Shown one piece after another: positions 59,862 through 64,000 of a stretch of 64,000 bases of DNA (its first letter is position 1; each line of letters opens with the position of its first letter). A program made the translations under genes and the position numbers. The DNA is taken from positions 62,001 through 126,000 of the forward strand of contig MU401503.1 of assembly GCA_022579005.1 (NCBI GenBank), in the 5' to 3' direction. The DNA comes from Poronia punctata. Lineage: Eukaryota > Ascomycota > Sordariomycetes > Xylariales > Xylariaceae. The notes below the pieces were generated by a model that was not told where the DNA came from, searched no databases, and saw only the letters and a list, made by a program, of their open reading frames with translations.

Positions 59862-60952
59862 TGTGGTTATAGTTATAGCCTTCAAATCCACCTGTCCCTT
59901 CTTACATGTCTACTCGTAGGTTAGGTGGCTTACATATTTTCTAGGTAACCTACCTTATTTAAATGAAAGTAGTTGTTGGCTTGAAAGATTGAAGCCGTTT
60001 TTTTGCAAACACTGCCGTTAGATGTACGTATGGTTTACTTTGCATAAATCATGCATCAAGTACAAGTTAGCTGAGAAAAAGAAAAAAGCGGCGAGCGCAC
60101 CAACCTAAATACAGACGTAGGTAGTGCGTATGTACCTTGCTCGCCTCAGCAGCCGATCTTCCTTACGATCGTACACTTGCAACCCTACTCGTAGATTTCA
60201 CCTCCAGCATCTTCAACACCCTGACATCCTGGGCAACGTAGGAGCCTCACCTACCTAATAATTTGCTAGTTGCCCTATACTCCCAGCTCAATACTCGTAG
60301 GTAAAAATGAAAATTCCTCAGAATCCATCCTATTTCCAATCGTGCCAATCTGCTATACGAGTACCGTAACAAAAAAAAAACCAACAAAAAAAAAAGTGGA
60401 CAAGGACCCTGTCCCTGTTATTAGGTACCCGCTACATATCATACGGGTCCAGCTGTTACGGAAACGCGCTACTGGTCTATCGGACACCAGGGGTCTGTTT
60501 GCTTTTTTCATGCCGTCACTGCCGGGTCTACCAAATAAAGGTGAGTGGGTGAAGCTAAATTGTGTTACCTAGGAGCTCGTACGATACATGGATGATTCTG
60601 GCCATATTCGAAGGTCCAAATACATGAGTGGCAGCAGTTCATATGTGCGTCTTGACCCAGCTTGCATTATTGCTGATCTGGTGACCTACGAGTACGTGCG
60701 TAGTAGGTAGAGGTGTATAGACTTGCTAAAGTCGCCGGCGGCATTTATTACTGTTGAAAACTCAACACATCTACTTGAACATTGCTGAACAAGTAGTACT
60801 AATAGTTATTTATACTTTAAGAAACTAAATGAAGCCTTGCCATCCTTTACGTATTCAACCCCGGCTAGCTATAACGCAGAAAACGCCTTTCCTTCCTTAA
60901 GCTGTCCGTATTCCGGTTTGCCCAAATCCCATAATGTGAAGCGCGTCAGCAC
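59862..60952. other. Intergenic region with five TACGAGTA motifs
   Basis: Promoter side of the APH-like gene and 3' flank of the DGAT2 gene. Motif copies lie at 59911, 60186, 60292, 60356 and 60687, the densest cluster in the window. A-rich runs occur near 60370-60400. No gene recognised. Confidence 0.6.
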
Positions 60953-62338
60953 TCAAGGCAGAATACGCATCTCCTCTTTTCTATCAGGGGCAAATTCATC
61001 CTTATATCGGTCCCAGAGCTTCTGTAGCTCGGCCACGTAAAGGCCATGTAACCTGTTCACCTCCTCCGGATTCACCGAAGATGACTGACGCACTTTAATC
61101 GGAGCTCCTACCACCACATTAAGGGGTGTCCGATATGGCATCAACCCCACGTCGTAGTTGAAGATGCCCCGTCCGTGAAGGAATGGCAGTGTGAACTTCC
61201 ATACCTTCAGCAGGAACATTTGAATCCTGTGCATGTAAGGGTGTTCATGGGGTTGTAGTTGATCGTAGAGATTATTCTCGCCAAAAGCCAGGACAGGCAC
61301 GAGGTCCGCTCCGCAGCGGATGGCCAACTTGATGAACCCTTTCCGCTCTTGCAAGATGAGACGCATCATCCCCGGCTGTGCTTCCAAAGACTCTCTAGCC
61401 CCGCCGACAACAACAGTGACAGCACGGCCCATGCCTTCGCCGTTGGAACCACCCCTGGTGAGGTTATTGACAATGCCCTCTTTAGAGACTGATTGTATAC
61501 CCATCCCCAGAACATACTCGCGATAAAAGGGAATTCGGAAATTGGAATCCAACGTTAATAGACTGTTGGTGATTCCCGGAAACTTCTCCGAGAACCCAAG
61601 CGCGTCCGTGGCAAAAGCCGCCCATGCGCCATGAGAGATGATGCCATGGGGATGATAGCCGAATATGTATTTCCGTGTTGGAGGTAGATCATGCGTCTTA
61701 TGAAGCCTAGCAGGGAAATAGTCCGCAAAGAAATGCCATATATAACTCCTGCGAAATCGTTCAGACCGGTGCTTATGGAGGCCATCTGTTCCTGCTTTGG
61801 AATTGAGCACCCGCAAGAGGTAAAAGAGCAGTAGCGGCCAGAGAAAGGGAATGGCACAGAACCAGAAGAATATCGATACCGTCCCAACAATGCTTAATGA
61901 ATGCATCAAAACAACCAGCGTTTGGCCACGGCGTTTCAATGGCACATTCCACGGTACCCATCTGATACCAGCCTTCACCGGTGCATTTTTCGGAGGCCGG
62001 TGAACCTCTTCCATATCATCAAGCTCAGGATATGAATCGTCGGCATCATGATCTCTATCGTCGTATCCATTTTGTAAGCCATTTTTGACAACCGAGGCGT
62101 AACTGATGCCGTCTTGGGTCTCATCCTCCGGGGCCCGACCAGAATCGGCTTCTGCGATACCATTCGTCTTGCGCAACGAACCATCGTCCGCAGGTGTTTG
62201 CCCGTTCGACAGTTGTGTAGACATCCCGTCGACGTTGACATAGGATTCTTCCCTTTGTGGGAGATCAGGCGATCGGCTGTTCTGTCGCTTAAGTGTTATA
62301 TTCGCTGGTCCCATCTTATTGTCTATTTGGTCGGCCAT
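60953..62338 (-). CDS. dga1: Diacylglycerol O-acyltransferase, DGAT2 family
   Basis: ER/lipid-droplet enzyme that makes triacylglycerol from diacylglycerol and acyl-CoA. Single exon as called, 461 aa from the first in-frame ATG at 62338. A disordered N-terminus (to about 120) precedes a pair of hydrophobic segments at about 140-178 (LVVLMHSLSIVGTVSIFFWF, PFLWPLLLFYLL). The catalytic HPHG is at 229-232 within KYIFGYHPHGIISHGAWAAF. Further DGAT2 blocks follow: PFYREYVLGMGIQSVSKEG, VVVGGARESLEAQPG, RKGFIKLAIRCGADLVPVLAFGENNLYDQ, RGIFNYDVGLMPYRTPLNVVVGAPI and a HGLYVAELQKLWDRYKDEF end. Coding-like sequence continues upstream of 62338, so the true start may lie further out on additional exons. Confidence 0.92.
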   Translation of the reverse strand: MADQIDNKMGPANITLKRQNSRSPDLPQREESYVNVDGMSTQLSNGQTPADDGSLRKTNGIAEADSGRAPEDETQDGISYASVVKNGLQNGYDDRDHDADDSYPELDDMEEVHRPPKNAPVKAGIRWVPWNVPLKRRGQTLVVLMHSLSIVGTVSIFFWFCAIPFLWPLLLFYLLRVLNSKAGTDGLHKHRSERFRRSYIWHFFADYFPARLHKTHDLPPTRKYIFGYHPHGIISHGAWAAFATDALGFSEKFPGITNSLLTLDSNFRIPFYREYVLGMGIQSVSKEGIVNNLTRGGSNGEGMGRAVTVVVGGARESLEAQPGMMRLILQERKGFIKLAIRCGADLVPVLAFGENNLYDQLQPHEHPYMHRIQMFLLKVWKFTLPFLHGRGIFNYDVGLMPYRTPLNVVVGAPIKVRQSSSVNPEEVNRLHGLYVAELQKLWDRYKDEFAPDRKEEMRILP

Positions 62339-62820
62339 TACTGAGTTGGTAGGTACTTCGTGGGGCGACGTCCGCCTCCAGAAAGGACGCGGCGCGCTGG
62401 GTTCTCGGCTCGGCCCCCTCGGAGTATGCGATAGACGCGATGCAATATGTGGCGTGTCTAACGTAGGGGGTATTGGCACGTTCCGTGGTCCTCTTTCTGG
62501 GCTGCAAGAGACTGGCTCTGCTTCTGTGTGCAATCGCTTACTCTCGGGTGGCACTACCTTACCAACGAGCGTTTCAGCAGCAGGGCTATCGTGACTTTCC
62601 TGGCTAGTCTGTCGACCGTCAGTATGTCTGATTCTTCAGAGTAATGCTACTGGTAGCTCTAACGCTAGTTGGATTCGGGCGAAAGTCCTCTCTCGCGGGG
62701 GCCGATTCTGCTTCAAGAGCAGAATACGTCTCGCGACTCAAAGTACTTGACTGGCTACTTTTCTTAGGAGCTGATTCAGGGTCAGCTCTTTCATCGAGAC
62801 TGTTTGCCGCTTGGCGCTAG
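62339..62820 (-). other. Coding-like stretch upstream of the DGAT2 gene, possible missed 5' exon(s)
   Basis: The DGAT2 frame stays open without an ATG for about 100 codons upstream, to a TGA near 62636. Immediately beyond, the adjacent frame is open from about 62820 to 62630 and reads as acidic Ser/Thr/Glu-rich protein (LDERADPESAPKKSSQSS, ETYSALEAESAPAREDF). The two frames would join with a one-base shift near 62636. I found no convincing intron at the switch, so this could be an unrecognised splice, an indel, or leader sequence. Confidence 0.4.
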
Positions 62821-64000
62821 GGTCAAGATGTACGTCATGTCTGATTGTTTGCAGATCTTCTGGGCGGATTTACCACTGGTGTTTGGGGAATTGGGGGATT
62901 TGCGACGCAGTAGAAGGAGGGAACGAAAGAGACATACACAAGTAGAAATAACGAGGGGCGATACGGTCTGTTTTGGATTGTGCAATTCCAGGTACGGACG
63001 GATCGGCCATATGCTGCGACCTTGCGCGATGGGTTTAAATTCGTCTCAGCGTGGAAGAGCCGGCCCGCTCATTGCAGGTGCAGGTGCAGGTGCAGGCAGT
63101 AGGGCTGGAGCGGAAGGCACCGACGATGTAGACGACTTAAATCACCCTGCAGTCAGTTGGTTTACCTCCGTAGAGTATATTCAAACCAGAATTCAGGTAA
63201 ATGAGGGTAGATTTGGAATTTCATGCATGCACTGCAGAGAAAGACGTATTCCGGATGGTTATAGATTGATGCTGCCTAAGCTTAGGAGAAAGGAGAGAAA
63301 GTATGCGAGAGCACAAAGTGTCGAACTTCCGACGTTGGTTGGGCCACGCAAATGTAGAACAAGAAATGACGTTGTAGCGCAGCGAGGTACGACCTTCGAA
63401 ATGTCACCACAGTGTTTTATTATAAGGTGACGCACTGTAGACGCACACGTGCACCTTTGGAGTTCGTACCAATGGCTGGGAATAACGACATGCGCCTGTT
63501 CCCGTTTACAACAGCTGAAAACGGATTCTAGCCAATCAGCAAATACGAGTCCGGTCTGAGACAACCTCATCTCGACTGGCCAGCTATTTTTACTTGTAAA
63601 CTACACGTACACGTAGATAAACTTTGCCCTTGACCTCCTATCTTCCATATATAAAACTCGAATTTTCAGGATGAAAAGAGCAGGCAGGCATGCCTACAAT
63701 TAATTGGTAAAACGAGGACCTTTCTGTCCGATTTGGTGGTATCTGCGGCAACTATGTTACAAAGGGGTCTAGATCTAGACTCAGCCCATCAACTGCCAGT
63801 ATGCAGTTACGAGTGCATAAGCACTCACTCCGAGTACATAATGGTTACCTAGTAACCTAGAGGTACTCGTAGGTAGGTAAGCAGAGAGATCAAAGACACG
63901 CAAATAAGAATCTTCCACCCCGGACGAAGCTCGACTCCTCTCGCGTCTGTCTATCTGCCGTCCGTCCGTCCGTCCCTTCCATCCTCTCTACATGTAGGTC
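62821..64000. other. Terminal intergenic region, no supported gene
   Basis: A 208-codon plus-strand frame at 62804-63430 contains a GCAGGT repeat (about 63075-63097) and no domain, and overlaps the coding-like minus-strand stretch, so I leave it out. A TACTCGTA copy lies at 63864 and a CCGT repeat at about 63959-63975. Confidence 0.5.

Noticed and set aside
62804..63430. 208-codon plus-strand frame with a Gly/Ala repeat
   Set aside because: Repeat-driven openness, no domain, and antisense to coding-like sequence upstream of DGAT2.

Overview
The window is nuclear DNA of a filamentous ascomycete (Pezizomycotina, most likely a Sordariomycete). The evidence is dispersed genes on both strands; short introns of mostly 50-90 nt with GTAAGT/GTATGT-type donors, CTAAC/CTGAC-like branch sites and YAG acceptors; and recognisable orthologues of fungal housekeeping proteins. 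No operons, CRISPR arrays or phage features were seen.

Layout: actin-binding Abp1 (partial, -); an Iec1-like C2H2 protein (+); a Trp-rich unknown (-); a gene-poor block with a decayed inverted-repeat element and a minisatellite (4.4-7.5 kb); a monothiol glutaredoxin (+); a microsatellite-rich stretch holding one small Ser-rich protein (9.5 kb, -); the calcium channel Cch1 in five exons (12.6-19.3 kb, -); a DDT-like/PHD protein in five exons (+); a 4.9-kb gene-free block; an HMG-box factor (+); a SET-domain protein with polyserine tracts (-); Pta1/symplekin in six exons (-); the tiny Coa3 with an 8-nt first exon (+); an Sds3/Dep1-type Rpd3L subunit (-); Nop12 with an 11-nt first exon (+); Ssr4 (-); 6-phosphogluconate dehydrogenase with a 14-nt first exon (-); an RBM42-like protein (+); an SLC35C2/Ymd8-like transporter (-); an AN1-finger/aminoglycoside-phosphotransferase-like gene interrupted by two in-frame TAG codons (-); and a DGAT2 acyltransferase (-).

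The genes do not form one pathway. Chromatin and RNA factors are well represented (INO80-type finger, PHD, HMG, SET, Sds3, Ssr4, Pta1, Nop12, RBM42). Exon coordinates were worked out by hand from splice signals and frame continuity.

Best leads: (1) the APH-like gene whose only lesions are two TAG codons, one at a position where its family carries Trp, compatible with either RIP decay or A-to-I mRNA editing; (2) the 8-mer TACGAGTA/TACTCGTA, found by eye at 22 intergenic sites where about 2 are expected by chance; (3) start codons carried on 8-, 11- and 14-nt exons in three genes; (4) an HMG box with a charged insertion of about 23 residues and a frame-neutral intron in the same gene.
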